From: Primula veris
Taxonomy: Eukaryota > Streptophyta > Magnoliopsida > Ericales > Primulaceae
Reading direction: 5' to 3'
DNA: 64,000 nucleotides
NCBI GenBank assembly: GCA_963682055.1
Contig: OY821744.1
Coordinates: forward strand, 35,068,967-35,132,966
The position numbers and the translations under genes were made by a program. The notes beneath the pieces were generated by a model. That model saw only the letters and a list, made by a program, of their open reading frames with translations. It did not search any database and had not been told where the DNA came from. Of the stretch, positions 38,801 through 51,200 are shown piece by piece; positions within the stretch are counted from its first letter, which is position 1; each line of letters begins with the position of its first letter.

Positions 38801-40397
38801 ATAACACGCTAGTTAAGAAAATAATAAACCAACAACCTGAGCAGGAAAGATTTCTCCACCAGTAATATATTGAACTGCCGAGTAGACGTAAAGAAAGCCA
38901 GCAGGGTAAACCAGAGGGCCCGTATCGCCTTTCAAGTTGCTATAATCTCTCTCCCCTTCTAAAAACCCAGTTACCTGTTACATCAATCAAACCCTAACTC
39001 TAACAATTCCTTTAAAGTATTCAAATTCTACACTACTATGATACTACTCAAACTCAAAGTCGTAAATGCACATAATCTAGTTGACAATCCTTAATACGCT
39101 CACTTGAAATGGAAACCATATATTCCTCAGATTTTGCAGAAATGCTACTCAAAATAACATATATGCCATTGCAACATTATCACAAAGAAAAATATTCCCT
39201 ATCTATCATTAATCCGTAACTATCAGTAGACCGTAACCATTTTCAATTTCCTTAATACTTGTTTGGATGTAACTTTTAACCTCTGCTTTTTATCTTATTT
39301 TAAGTTGTATGCATTTGATTGACCGACTTAAAAATATAAACGAGCCTTCATCAACGTGTATACGCACATAATCTAATACAAGAATCAAAAAAAGAAACCA
39401 GATGTTCATCAAAGTTGTAGAAATACTACTTCAAACAACATATATGCCATTAGCCGATAATTAGTAGTCCATAAATATCATTTCAATCAAGGCGGAGCGG
39501 AGCGTCGGTCAACATTCTAGGTTGCAAATTACGTGTTTTTTCATGTAGTGGCGAAACTCACCGTCTTTTAAACCGTTTTAAAAATCTCTTATTAAAAAAA
39601 AGTATTATTTTTGTAAATTGTGGGGTTGCCAGTGCGCCCCGTTTTTAAATCATAAATTCATAACTTGGGATTTGTTTGCAAGGATGAAACCAGAAAATTT
39701 AGAGAAAGGGCCGAAACGCTAATTTCAGTATATGAGGGGCTGAAGCGCTACATTTTGAATATTTTCATAAAAAATTCAAATTACATAGAAAAAAAATGAT
39801 TTTTTTAAATCAAAATAAGGGGACGGTTTCCCCTGTCTCGATCTAGTTCCTTCCCGCTACTTGTTTGGATGCAACTTTTAAGCTCCTTTTTTTTTTATAT
39901 TGTCCGGCATTTGATTAAGAAAGATAAACAAGCTTTCAGTCTCAAACAAGTAATTTATTATTATTATTATTATTATTTCCCTTTTGATACTTAAAATTGC
40001 ACAGCACTTGGTCGATTCGCGTTTTCCGTTTGTTTGGCCACGAAAAACTTAGCTCACGACTCACGAGATGAAATAATAATAAAAAGTTCCAGCTCATTTA
40101 TTTCTAGAATATGGAAGCTAAAACAAGACCTAATTAAAAATAAATAAAATAAAAAAAGTAATCAAATTTTAATACACATACCTGTGACATATAAGCATCC
40201 CAATCAATTTTTGTATCTGCAATTATACAAAATTCAATTAATCATTTAATATTATCATATATAACTAATAACATATATAAAAATATAGATATATATATAT
40301 ACAGGGTACGTATTTGATGATGAGAGAGATAAGAATGGTATCGAAGATGATCAAAGCTATAGCAAATGCACATTTTGGATTATTATTTATTATTAAC

Positions 40398-40439
<42 letters not shown>

Positions 40440-40489
40440 GTTTTTGATTTCATCGCCGTTGTTTTCCGATTAATCGGCGTCTCTTTCAT
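35836..40489 (-). CDS. ALG3: ALG3, Dol-P-Man:Man5GlcNAc2-PP-Dol alpha-1,3-mannosyltransferase
   Basis: A multi-pass ER membrane enzyme that adds the first lumenal mannose from Dol-P-Man to the N-glycan precursor. Thirteen minus-strand exons (40489-40303, 40216-40182, 38974-38837, 38384-38316, 37969-37812, 37729-37663, 37559-37506, 37392-37304, 37116-37000, 36753-36635, 36523-36445, 36191-36135, 36013-35836) encode 448 residues with consistent phases. Conserved landmarks are [75 protein letters not shown] and [21 protein letters not shown]. The cytosolic N-terminus carries 12 consecutive Asn (residues 18-29) encoded by an AAT microsatellite, an unusual feature. Met13 is an alternative start. 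A tandem repeat array lies just upstream. Confidence 0.95.
40396..40440 (-). repeat. AAT microsatellite coding for poly-Asn in ALG3
   Basis: An uninterrupted ATT run on the + strand lies inside ALG3 exon 1. On the coding strand it reads as AAT codons giving the 12-Asn tract before the first membrane segment. Such tracts vary in length between individuals. Confidence 0.8.
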
Positions 40490-40599
40490 CTCTCTCTCTC
40501 TCTCTTTCTCAACTTCAGAGAGATTAGTAATTAAATTTAATAATAATATGGGGAAAAAAATGCAGGCCGGCTTGGTCCCATTCTGTTAATTTATTTATT

Positions 40600-41775
40600 T
40601 TTAAGCAAAACCGAAACCGAAACTCAGCATATTTTTCGGTTTGATTTTTTTTTTGTTCGGTTTTTTTCATATTTCTTTGGTCTTTTTCGGTTTGGTTTTA
40701 TTAAAAACCGAAACCGACCCGAATTTTTTTCGATTTTTCGGTTTCGGTCTTTTTCGGTTCGGTTCGGTTTTTCCGGTTTTTCGCTATGTCCTACAAATAG
40801 CTATTGTAGTTTATAGTGTTTTTGCAATAAAACCGAAACCAAAACCGAGCATATTTTTCGGTTTGATTTTTTTTTTTGTTTCGGTCCAGTTTCGATTTTT
40901 TTCGGATTTCTTCGGTCTTTTTCGGTTCGGTTTTATTAAAAACCGAAACCGACCCGAATTTTTTTCGATTTTTCGGTTTCGGTCTTTTTCGGTTCGGTTC
41001 GGTTTTTCCGGTTTTTCGCTATGTCCTACAAATAGCTATTGTAGTTTATAGTGTTTTTGCAATAAAACCGAAACCAAAACCGAGCATATTTTTCGGTTTG
41101 ATTTTTTTTTTTGTTTCGGTCCAGTTTCGATTTTTTTCGGATTTCTTCGGTCTTTTTCGGTTCGGTTTTATTAAAAACCGAAACCGACCCGAATTTTTTT
41201 CGATTTTTCGGTTTCGGTCTTTTTCGGTTCGGTTCGGTTTTTCCGGTTTTTCACTATGTCCTACAAATAGCTATTGTAGTTTATAGTGTTTTTGCAATAA
41301 AACCGAAACCAAAACAGAGCATATTTTTCGGTTTGATTTTTTTTTTGTTTCGGTCCAGTTTCGATTTTTTTCGGATTTCTTCGGTCTTTTTCGGTTCGGT
41401 TTTATTAAAAACCGAAACCGACCCGAATTTTTTTCGATTTTTCGGTTTCGGTCTTTTTCGGTTCGGTTCGGTTTTTCCGGTTTTTCGCTATGTCCTACAA
41501 ATAGCTATTGTAGTTTATAGTGTTTTTGCAATAAAACCGAAACCAAAACCGAGCATATTTTTCGGTTTGATTTTTTTTTTGTTTCGGTCCAGTTTCGATT
41601 TTTTTTGGATTTCTTCGGTCTTTTTCGGTTCGGTTTTATTAAAAACCGAAACCGACCCGAATTTTTTTCGATTTTTCGGTTTCGGTCTTTTTCGGTTCGG
41701 TTCAGTTTTTCCGGTTTTTCGCTATGTCCTACAAATAGCTATCGTAGTTTTTAGTGTTTTTGCAATTAAACCCCT
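40600..41775 (+). repeat. Five-unit 235-bp tandem array built from a CCGAA-type element
   Basis: Five units repeat at 234-235-bp intervals. Each contains CCGAAACCGACCCGAA and TTCGGTTCGG words, an element end TTTTTCGCTATGTCCTA, then about 36 bases of unrelated sequence (CAAATAGCTATTGTAG...TTTTTGCAAT). Units are almost identical; the last has drifted (CTATCGTAG). The long repetitive Phe/Arg-rich open frames here are translations of the repeat and not genes. The array begins about 115 bp upstream of the ALG3 ATG. Confidence 0.9.
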
Positions 41776-41946
41776 TTGGTTTTGGTAAGTTAGATCAACG
41801 GCACCAGCCTATTACAATTCTATCTAAACTTTGCACAAAAACACAATTTTATTAGTTTTAGCTTTTACCCATTTTTAGGATACAAAATATTTAATTTTAA
41901 ATATTACATTTAATATTTTGCTCTCATATTTACTTGTTATTGATAC

Positions 41947-42489
41947 TAACGGTGTACATAAATTGAACTAAACAGATCAAACCGACCGAACCAAACCAAA
42001 CCGATTAGTAATTGGTTTGGTTCGGTTTGAAATTTGATAAACCGATTTAATCGGTTCGGTTTGCGGTTTTAGTAGTTTTCAAACCGAACCGAACCGATTA
42101 TTTTTATTCATATATAAAATATATATAATTATTTATATATATACTTCAGTAAGTTGATATATAATGTTTTGATTGTTATTTGTAGTTATCAATAATATAT
42201 TTTGTTAAATCATTTGTAAATTTACTTGTTATTCGACTTTTGGTTCAAAGTTTGAAATGAAATATAAGCGAAAACTTTACGAAACTAGTATAATTTTGAA
42301 TATTGTGTTTTTTATTTATTAAAGTTCAAACCGACCGACCCAAACCGAACCAACCCGATTATAATTGGTTTGGTTCGATTCCGATAATTTTTTGTGTCAA
42401 AACCGAGTCGAACCAAACCGATTATTTTTTATTGGTTTAGTTAGTATTTTACTAAAAAAACCGAGCCGAACCGAACCGTGAACACCCTA
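41947..42489 (+). mobile_element. hAT-like element with AACCGA arms (type B), complete copy
   Basis: A 543-bp element with roughly inverted ends TAACGGTGTACA / TGAACACCCTA and an 8-bp TSD with one mismatch: ATTGATAC (41939-41946) and ATTGGTAC (42490-42497). Arms of CCGAACCAAACC words flank an AT-rich core shared with 12095-12540. No coding frame. Confidence 0.75.
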
Positions 42490-42586
42490 ATTGGTACCAC
42501 ATAAATTTTCAATAGATGGACCTTTTGGGGCTTAATGGTTTTATAGTTACAAATAGCTACCCACTTCATAACTACAAGTATTAAAT

Positions 42587-42732
42587 GGCAGAGTACCTGA
42601 CTCTGAGTAAGAGTTATTTTGCTTTTTCCAACCATTGGATCTGTATTTTATTAATACTGTATTAACAAAATAACAGATTCAATGGTCTAGGAAGCAGAGT
42701 AACCCTGACTCAGAGTCAGGTACTCTGCCTCC
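42587..42732. mobile_element. Mutator-like palindromic MITE, copy 2
   Basis: A 146-bp relative of the element at 4799, with ends GGCAGAGTACC / GGTACTCTGCCTCC and inner CTGACTCTGAG / CTCAGAGTCAG. The 9-bp TSD has one mismatch: GTATTAAAT (42578-42586) and ATATTAAAT (42733-42741). Confidence 0.85.
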
Positions 42733-42741
42733 ATATTAAAT

Positions 42742-43834
42742 ACAGCTAATGCACAACTAGTGTGATACTTGGGCTTTTTATGTGTTTATATTTGACTAAA
42801 AATAAGATTTGGCTATCCAAGTCTGTTTTTTTATACTGGCTCCATTGCAAATTGTTTGTTCATACAAATCTACATCAATGTTTGACTAGCAAAAAAACTC
42901 ATGTAAAATTGATCAAAAGTAAAATTTAAAAAGTTAATCATTAAGTTTAAATGTTAAAATATGTGACTAAATTTTAAAATTTTGATTTCGGCAATTACGG
43001 ACTAGTTTTTCGTCATTATAGCTAGACTAATTGCACATTTGGTACGGAGTAGTTAAAAACACCATGATGTACAGCCTAACTAGGAGCAAATTACGACCAA
43101 ACTTTGTTTGGACAACTTTTCTTTCGATTTTATTGTTTGGTTGGTTTTGTGAACGTGCTATAACGGAGAGAGGTACACTAGAGTGGTTTCCGTAGGAAAA
43201 AAAATAGAGAATCCAATGAATGGTGTTTTTACAAAAAAAATTGTATCAAACCATGTTCAGTTGTTTGTCATGCATAGAGCTGGCGAAATTGAGCAACTGA
43301 TTGATTGTATAGTATCATAAAGAAAATAACAAAAGATTGCGAACCAAATGGGTCAAATATGACTAAACATAAACGTTCTCGTAAAAGAGACAATTAAACA
43401 TGACACTTCATTCGGACAAACAAAAACCATCAAATGACACTGAAATGTCAAAATGAGTGCATAAACTTGATATAAGCATGCCTTTAATCAGTCTGTTTCA
43501 CTGTTCTAGTTGCCATGCTAGAACTAAGAGGCAAAACAATGCCTTTATACAAGTTCAACTAATTCAGATTTCAATGGTTTCTACTTAACTAATGAAACGG
43601 AGCAAGTCCTTCCTGATTGCAGCTTTTAAGATACGGATTTTATGCTTTTCGCTTAAGGGATGAATTTTAGTTCATCAGTTTTTGTTTTTTTTGGCATAAA
43701 TGACTAGAAACTTGAAGCTACATCGACATGAACTCCTCTTTTTACCCAATTTAAATAAGCTCGCTTGATTGAAAGCCGCAACCAAACAAGTCGTAACCGT
43801 ACAGCAAATACGAGGCACTCGATTCAGTTACACC
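42742..43834. other. Intergenic region downstream of the AlkB-like gene
   Basis: No gene seen. It includes a weak relative of the Stowaway-like foldbacks at about 42900-43055 and a Tourist-like element at about 43600-43795 (ends near CTGATTGCAGCTTTTAAG and GCCGCAACCAAACAAG). Confidence 0.5.
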
Positions 43835-46800
43835 CTATTCACTAGAACAAAGTTTTCTCAGGGTAATTGAGGTTCTTCTCTTCTGATCAATCTCTTTCCC
43901 CAACCACTTCTGAAAACCTGGTTTTCGGTTAATCTCGTGTTTCCATTTGTATCGAGCTTCTTCCGACAACAATACCAAAGAACCAGGCGTCAGATACACG
44001 GCAACTTTGTCCATACATATATCACTTTCTGATTCGCTTTCTACTTGGTTGAAATGCATCACACAAGATGACTCGAGAGATACGATAGCTATTCCATCTT
44101 CAAACTTCAAAAGGTCAACATGCGCACAGATGCCCTGCACAACAGACACAACAGTGTCATCACTATACAAGATAAATGATTGGCATGCATAATTTATACA
44201 TATACAAAAAGAGGTGGCGATACGAATTCTCTAATTTTTAAATGGCGGTTTTATAATTGCAAGTCATGGTTTCATAAAAATGGAATGACTGGAGGAATCT
44301 GCCACCTATCTGTACAAAGTGTACAAACATACTGATGTTTGCCTATCATCACTCCACTACAGAATAGAGTAATGGTATAAACATATTATGGTTTTTTTTT
44401 TTTTTGTATTTTCTATTTCCCCTCTCTTGGACAAAGAATGATGCCCAAAAGAACTATCATGTATCGGTCCATCGAGGGCCTAACCGGGGGATGGGTCAGA
44501 GTTCATTTGTAGACAGATATTTGATCATGTATGCTAATTATTTTTCAATTTCATACTAAAACTCATAGTGCTAACAAGGTTTTAATCATCAATAAGGGAG
44601 GTTGTCGCCTCTTTCTTGTCGATACCTAGTTCCTCGTCTGGAAACGGTCACATAGAAACCTATATCAACGTTACTTAACAAACAAACAAAATTGTAATAG
44701 GAAAGATAACAAGACCGAGAGTACAAATAAATGGGCTTGACTGTGTTGCAGCTTTTAAGATCAGTTTTTGCTATTAACTTTTTACTAAAAAGCTAGACTA
44801 CATTTGCTTGACCAACTAAATCTGAGTTTTTCAATATTTGTGCCTCTATGGTCTGAAAAGGATAGAAGCTCAAAGCCTGCTTCTATGCTTAAATGCTGCA
44901 ACCAAACACGCCCACTGTTGATTCCTTGTCAATCGTAAATGCCAGCAAAGGCAAGGAATAAGGCATGAGATCAATATTAGAACCAAAAAAAATTATTTCA
45001 CAATCTCATTATATTATAAGCAAGATCGCACCTCACCTGGTTGGTACACATTGACTATCAGTTGATCAAAAAGGGGTTCCCTCCAAAGTAAATTTGACGG
45101 GAAAATGCAGGAGCTATAATCACTCATATGCACAGCCTCGTAAACTGTATCAGAAAGTTCTGTTGCCCATGCCGGAAGATCTCCAAATCTCATGGCCTGT
45201 AATTATATAAAACAGCCACTGAGAACTTTATTACGAGAAAAATGAAAAGGATAACCATGGTCCATCGGTTTAGCACACCGACATGCAATGTGTATGAATA
45301 ACCATTGTAAGTAGTTCAAGTTAGAGATGAATAAACTGTATCATAAGATAATTGAGAACTTAATAAGAGATAGGCAGAGTAAAGTAACTACTGAAACCGA
45401 GATAAATAGCAAAGATTGGTAAATGGTTTGGTGAGATGCGGCACCCATTTCAACTTGGCTGTGCCTGGGTCTACATATAAGGGATTTGTATGTTTAAACT
45501 GCATTATGTGGACAAATAGCTCGCCAGTTAAATCATACTTGTGTGGTAGTTTTTTTTATATCCCAACTCTTCTATTTGACGTGACTGTGTATACAGACAA
45601 CAGCTAATTATAATTATCACGACTGTACATAGAGATAAGAGTTATAATTAGTTGGAGACTTGGTACGAAAGAAACATAAATTAAAAATTAACTCGGATGT
45701 GTGGGTTATAAAAACGACTAGCTTATGAGTTCAGTCATGTTCGTAATAGCGTTGTGATACTAAAGCTTCCCTTTTTATATTTCAATCGGCTATTACCCAA
45801 CAAGCATTTACGAATAATATGCGAATTCTGTAAAAAGAAAACTTCAGAAACTAAAATTTGTAAGTATTATGCCTGAGGGAGCTATAGAAGCCTCTTAAAG
45901 CCTTAAAATGAAGATCTAGCTAAAATGCAGTCTCCCATGAATTGCTTGGCTTGAAAAATGTGCTTTGCAAACACATAAAACTACTATCATCTTTTGCACT
46001 TTTACTTTGACATATATAAGCTTTTTCGACAGACCCTGAGTTTATATATCTCAAAGACTCAAACTATAATCAATACGACTTATACTGATATCATTTCAAT
46101 TTGCACGTTTACAAAGATACCTTTATCATATTATATCTTAGTTCCAAATATACTTACTAACTTGTTTGCACTTTGGTACACAGTGAACATTGAACAATAT
46201 ATAAATAAAAAATCTTACACCACAAAATCATATTTTTCCTAAAGTTGATTAATCATATTTTTCCAAAAAATATATATATATATCCAATTTTCACGGACAA
46301 ATATCAATTCTTGTTACCCCAATATTCGCGCAATTCTTATATTACTATGTATTTGATTCCATCATTCCACCATTGTATCAAAGCATATATATATATATTT
46401 AATTTCTACAGAAATGCAAACAAATATACCTGATTGTGAGAGGCTTGAGTAAACCATCCTTCTGCAGTGATTAAACAAACAAAATATATATAGATTAAAT
46501 GGGTAATGATCAATTAATGATTAAACAAACAAAATATACAAAAAATAAATAAATACTACAATAATGATTATACATGTATCGTCGTATCGATACACTCCAA
46601 CAATTATTTTGAAAAGAAACGTCACACACAATTTAATTTCGAATTAAATGAAAAAACAAGTATAAATTAATTAGTGAAATTAAACAAAAAATGTTTAGAG
46701 CAATATTTTATCCCAATTTTATGAAGTTTGCGTAGAATATATTTTTTTTTTTTTTTTTATAAAAGTGCGAAACAAGTTGTAAAAATATAAAAATTTGCAC

Positions 46801-47118
46801 GAAAATAAACAAGATGGCACAGAGGATTTGGACTCGCAATTAAATTGAAAATAATAATAATAATAAATAAATAAATAAAATGAAAGTGGTACCGGATTGA
46901 ATAGCTGATAGCAAAAGAGATTGATGATGAGTTGATAAAAAATCTCTGCAAACCCATAAACCATTTATTTTTTCAGATACTTGTTCCCAATTAAATAATA
47001 ACATAGAATGGTTTTTATTATTATTATTTTCTTTTTCTTTTTCTTTTTCCGTATCTGTATCAGATGATGATTCACCAAAAGCTTCTTTAATAATCCTTCT
47101 TTGTTCCTCGTAATCCAT
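43835..47118 (-). CDS. AlkB-like 2OG-Fe(II) oxygenase
   Basis: An iron- and 2-oxoglutarate-dependent dioxygenase of the AlkB superfamily; closest in my memory to Arabidopsis At4g02485. The substrate is unknown to me. Four minus-strand exons (47118-46893, 46461-46430, 45196-45032, 44134-43835) encode 240 residues. The acidic/Asn-rich N-terminus (EKEKEKENNNN) is followed by NGLWVCRDFLSTHHQS and AMRFGDLPAWATEL. The double-stranded beta-helix core has QLIVNVYQPGEGICAHVD, with the iron ligands His146 and Asp148, the distal ligand His207 (YKWKHEINR), and the RxxxxxR motif Arg228/Arg234 (RTSITLR) for 2OG binding. All catalytic residues are present. The exon 3 donor was chosen as GAG|GTGCGA because the alternative CAG|GTGAGG breaks the frame. 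Confidence 0.9.
44731..44911. mobile_element. Tourist-like foldback in an intron of the AlkB-like gene
   Basis: Inverted ends GGGCTTGACTGTGTTGCAGC / GCTGCAACCAAACACGCCC with mirrored inner TTTTAAG words, about 180 bp. One of the clearest members of this dispersed family in the window. Confidence 0.65.
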
Positions 47119-47927
47119 CTTTTTTTTTTTTTTGTCTAATGTTTTAATTCCACTAAAATAAGTGTAAATTTTTTATTTTATTTTTTATAGCAAACATTAT
47201 TGGCTAAATTGGGTTTTGTTCATGAACCCTAAAGTATCTCAAGTCTTAACAAATAGATTCCGGTTCGTCCATGACCCGAACTCTTTATAACAAATTTCAT
47301 CGTTTGGTTGACGCATACTTATACATTTATTCATTTAAAAGTACAAAATCTCAATAATGTGTTTGGTTTGTGAAATTTAAGTATACTTTTTTTTTTTTTA
47401 CGTCGGTAAAAGTATAACTTGTGATAGTTATTTGGTACAAGTATACATTTTTCTATAATTACGGTACTATTCTCCTCCCCTTTTTAATGCTTTCACTGTT
47501 GTTCGTTATAAATTGGGACGGAATGAGTACTTTTTTTCACTCATCAACCAACAAAAATCTATTTTAGAACTATTTTAGAAAGAGGTGTACGGTTTAACAT
47601 CTATAAAAAAAAGTTTACCGTTATACTTTTAAGATGCGGTCAAAATAGGCTCATTGTCTGTCAAGTCGCGTCCAATACGCTCAAGTAATCTCGGTATTAC
47701 TTTGTAAACTATAAAATCCGCCACACATTTCATGATAAATTGGAGATAATATAGTATCGTTAGGGCTGGGCGAAAAATCGGAAAAACCGAACCTGACCGA
47801 TAACCGAACCGAAAAAGACCGAAACCGAAAAACCGAAAAAATTTCTGGTCGGTTTCAGTTTTCAATAAAACCGAACCCAAAAAAACCAAAAAACAAGAAG
47901 AAGAAAAAAAAAAAAAGGATAGGAAAA
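47119..47927. other. Region between the AlkB-like gene and tRNA-Val
   Basis: Contains the likely AlkB-like promoter, poly-T and AT-rich DNA, and a truncated CCGAA-type element (47761-47893). Confidence 0.5.
47761..47893 (-). mobile_element. CCGAA-type hAT-like element (type A), truncated copy
   Basis: Begins with an intact TAGGGCTGGG end and runs through CCGAAACCGAAAAACCG words, but breaks off in the A-rich stretch next to the tRNA terminator, so the other end is missing. Confidence 0.65.
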
Positions 47928-48001
47928 TGGCTTCGCCCGGGTTCGAACCGGAGACCTTCAGTGTGTTAGACTGACTTGATAACCAACTACACCACGAAAC
48001 C
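47928..48001 (-). tRNA. tRNA-Val (anticodon AAC)
   Basis: The minus-strand sequence begins GGTTTCGTGGTGTAGTTGG, has anticodon loop TCTAACACA with anticodon AAC, T-arm CCGGTTCGAACCCGG, and a 3' half that pairs with the acceptor (CGAAGCC-A). It is 74 nt long. The A box (TGGTGTAGTTGG) and B box (GGTTCGAACC) are intact and a T-run for Pol III termination follows at 47901-47916. From memory the usual plant gene has C at position 25 in the D-stem; here it is A (ATCAAG), giving a G10-A25 mismatch. Confidence 0.92.
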
Positions 48002-48201
48002 ATCTATCTTAACTAATTGATTATAAATTATTTTATACATTTTAATTTCACGGTAATAATAAAAAAACCCAGGGGGAATTGATTTTGGCGGCAAAATTAG
48101 GGCTCAATATATATATATATATACACACACACACACGTTGATATAAATAATGGAATAGAATAAGTTAAGTCCAATAGATACGGTATTATTATTTAATAAA
48201 A

Positions 48202-51200
48202 ATGAGGGATAATAATAATAGAATGATAATAATAAAGGCGATAGAGAAGGGGGTGGTTAATCGGATATGCGCGGGACAGGTGATAACTGACCTATGCTCC
48301 GCCGTGAAGGAGCTGGTTGAAAACAGCCTCGATGCCGGTGCCACCACCGTCGACATCTCCCTTCATGATTACGGTTCTCATTCCTTCTCCGTCTCCGATA
48401 ACGCCTCCGGTATCCACCCCCGTAACTTCACGGTCCGTTTTATAGTTTTATTGTTTCTCGGTTTTGTTTTTATATGCGCACGTTTATTTATTTATTTATT
48501 TATTGTGGAGCTTAGTTTAGGAAGTTATGTTTATACTTCTCCATATAATTGTATGTAATTACAATATTATTGATAGTTTCTCTATGTCATCGATAACGAG
48601 TTCGGCATCATTGTATACATAGATAGTTTTGAGTGAATCTGGACCGAGTTGTTAACTAATGGGATTTGTTGGGTCAATTTTATGATTTCATATACTTGTT
48701 GTTCTATTAGTTCAAATAAATTACACTTGTTGTTCGGCCCTCCAATTATCGAAAATAGCGTTTCAGCCTCTCCAATTACCGAAAGTAGCGTTTCAGCCCT
48801 CCGATTACCGAAAGTAGCGTTTCAGCCCTCCGATTACCGAAAGTAGCGTTTCAGCCCTCCGATTACCGAAAGTAGCGTTTCAGCCCCTCCAATTACCGAA
48901 AGTAGCGATTCAGCCCCTCCCCTTTAAAGTTCCTCCGTCCCTGATTACAGTGATGGTTAAACTGTGGGTTTGCAGTCGGCTAAGGGATTTTATGACTGAA
49001 TATGACTTGATATGTTAAGTAATGGGGTCTATTTGCATGTAGACCCTTGTTGTTCTATGTTACAAATATGCAAAATGATCAGTGATATGTATCACTAAAT
49101 TACTGTCATGGTTAATGTGTGTAGACTGTAGTATTACAGTTCAGCTAAGGGATTTTTACGACTGAATTTGGACTGAAATGTTAACTAATAATATTTGAAG
49201 GGTCAATTTGCATACTGACACAAACTGTTCTATATTACAAACAAAGATCGACTAATAGTGTCAACTACATAAATATATATATATAAACAAACGTGCATGA
49301 TTAGTGGTATACATCACTAAGTCACTATGATGGGTTTGGGTTCATGGTTATTATGTTGAGTCTCGGTTCAATTATGGGATATTTGGACTGAATTCGGACT
49401 GAAATGTTACCTAATCATATCCGAGCCTCCGAGGGGTCAATTTGCATATAGACACAAGCTATTCTATTTTACAAACAGAGATTACACGAATGAAATATAG
49501 GTGACTACTCCATAATTTAGGTGACTAATTCAGTGTACCTATATTTGTGTTTTAAGCAATTGCTAATATGTATCACCATTGCATCAACTATCACGGCTTT
49601 GATGAAAGTGCATGATGTTGTGTAGCGTTGTACAATCTTTTTAAGTACATCTATGTGAGAAAAGATTAGTATATATGAACATGTATATTTGTAATGAGAT
49701 GGAGATACATTTTGGTATTTTTGACTGGAAATTTTGTAGCTATGAGACGGATTCATGTTTGTGTTTAAATGAGTGAAATAGTATGTAAAATTTACTTCCA
49801 GACTTAATTTTATTTACCTATCATTTCTCTTTTTATCATCAGCTCAGCCTACTCCATCAGAATTGACTTCAGGTGAATTTAACATTATTACCTCTGAAAA
49901 ATTGTCCTGTCCGTCTTTCTTATTTGCTTAGTTTTGAGGATGACCGTCGGTTTCCGGCTATTAGTTCTCGTATTAATTACTACTTTTCAGTATTTTGAGC
50001 ACTAGAATTGTGTGTTTGTTTAACCTGTTTTCCACATGGATTGGCCAATTAGATGGATTGAATGGCTTAATACATGGGAAAAGTAAAACTTTTAGAACTC
50101 CTGTTTGTATTTGATAGTAGATTGTTTCGGTCTTGATTGGATTTATGTCGACATTATATTGACATGACATGTCATGTTTCTCTTTACGTATCCGCTAAAT
50201 TTGCTATCACGTGTATATACACCTCATTGTTTAAAACGCCAACAAGGATCTTAAAACGCCTTTTTTTTCAGCTTTCATTTTCACAGTGCAAACTCGACAA
50301 ACAAATCTGGAAACAATATTTTAATGTTTCTTTCTACAGGTTCTTGCACTGAAACATCACACTTCAAAGCTATCGGATTTTCCCGATCTTCAGTCCTTGA
50401 CCAGCTTCGGATTTCGAGGAGAGGCATTGAGTTCCCTTTGTGCTTTAGGGGAATTAACCATCGAAACACGAACAAAAAACGAACAAGTTACTACTCACTT
50501 GTCGTTTGACCACTCTGGCAAGTTGACAACTGAAAAGAAAACAGCTCGTCAGATCGGTACAACTGTCACTGTTAAGAATCTCTTCTGCAATTTGCCCGTT
50601 CGAAGTAAAGAATTTCGTCGGAATATCCGTAGAGAGTACGGGAAACTAATTTCGCTATTAAATGTAAGCGGTATTTGACCTTCCTCATCATTTTGCTGTA
50701 GTTTTTCTCTTCGATATCGGTGTTCTTTTCTGTACCCCTTTCTAGGAACTTCTAAAGAAAATTATTAATGGGTTAAGTTTTCTCAGTTAAAAGAGATGCT
50801 TTCTTTCATTTAATATGAAGGGAACGACGAGACATATGTAGCACTAGAAAAAATTGTCTCCGACTGCTCTTTTAAAGTTTTTTGCTGAAGAATCTATTAT
50901 ATTTGTTTACTGAAGTTAGACATATTCCTAGCACTAAGGGATAACAGGAGTATTTTACTAGATTTGGAATCTAAATCTAGTTGGTTTAACAGTTACAGCT
51001 CTGCTTAGGAGTGTTAGGTGGTACTAATATAGTTTTTTTCATTGATTGAGTGATTTATTCTTGTAAGCGTCATTCTTTTCATTAAAATAGACATGTCCTT
51101 ATAATCCTCTAATTACATTTGAATTTTCAGGCCTATGCACTCATTTCTAAGGGAGTTCGTTTAGTTTGCTCAAACACAACCGGTAAAAACGTCAAATCAG

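Noticed and set aside
40641..41788. Long + strand open frames encoding repetitive Phe/Arg-rich protein
   Set aside because: They are translations of the 235-bp CCGAA-type tandem array; the frames change between units and no other gene signals exist. The same applies to open frames at 12534-12829, 20650-20948, 21506-21739, 47629-48003 and 62564-62854.
45032..45036. Alternative exon 3 donor CAG|GTGAGG in the AlkB-like gene
   Set aside because: It would shift the frame and lose the conserved PGEGICAHVD; the donor GAG|GTGCGA five bases downstream on the minus strand keeps it.
48737..48920. CRISPR-like direct repeats
   Set aside because: Units are contiguous with no unique spacers and lie in a plant intron; it is a minisatellite.
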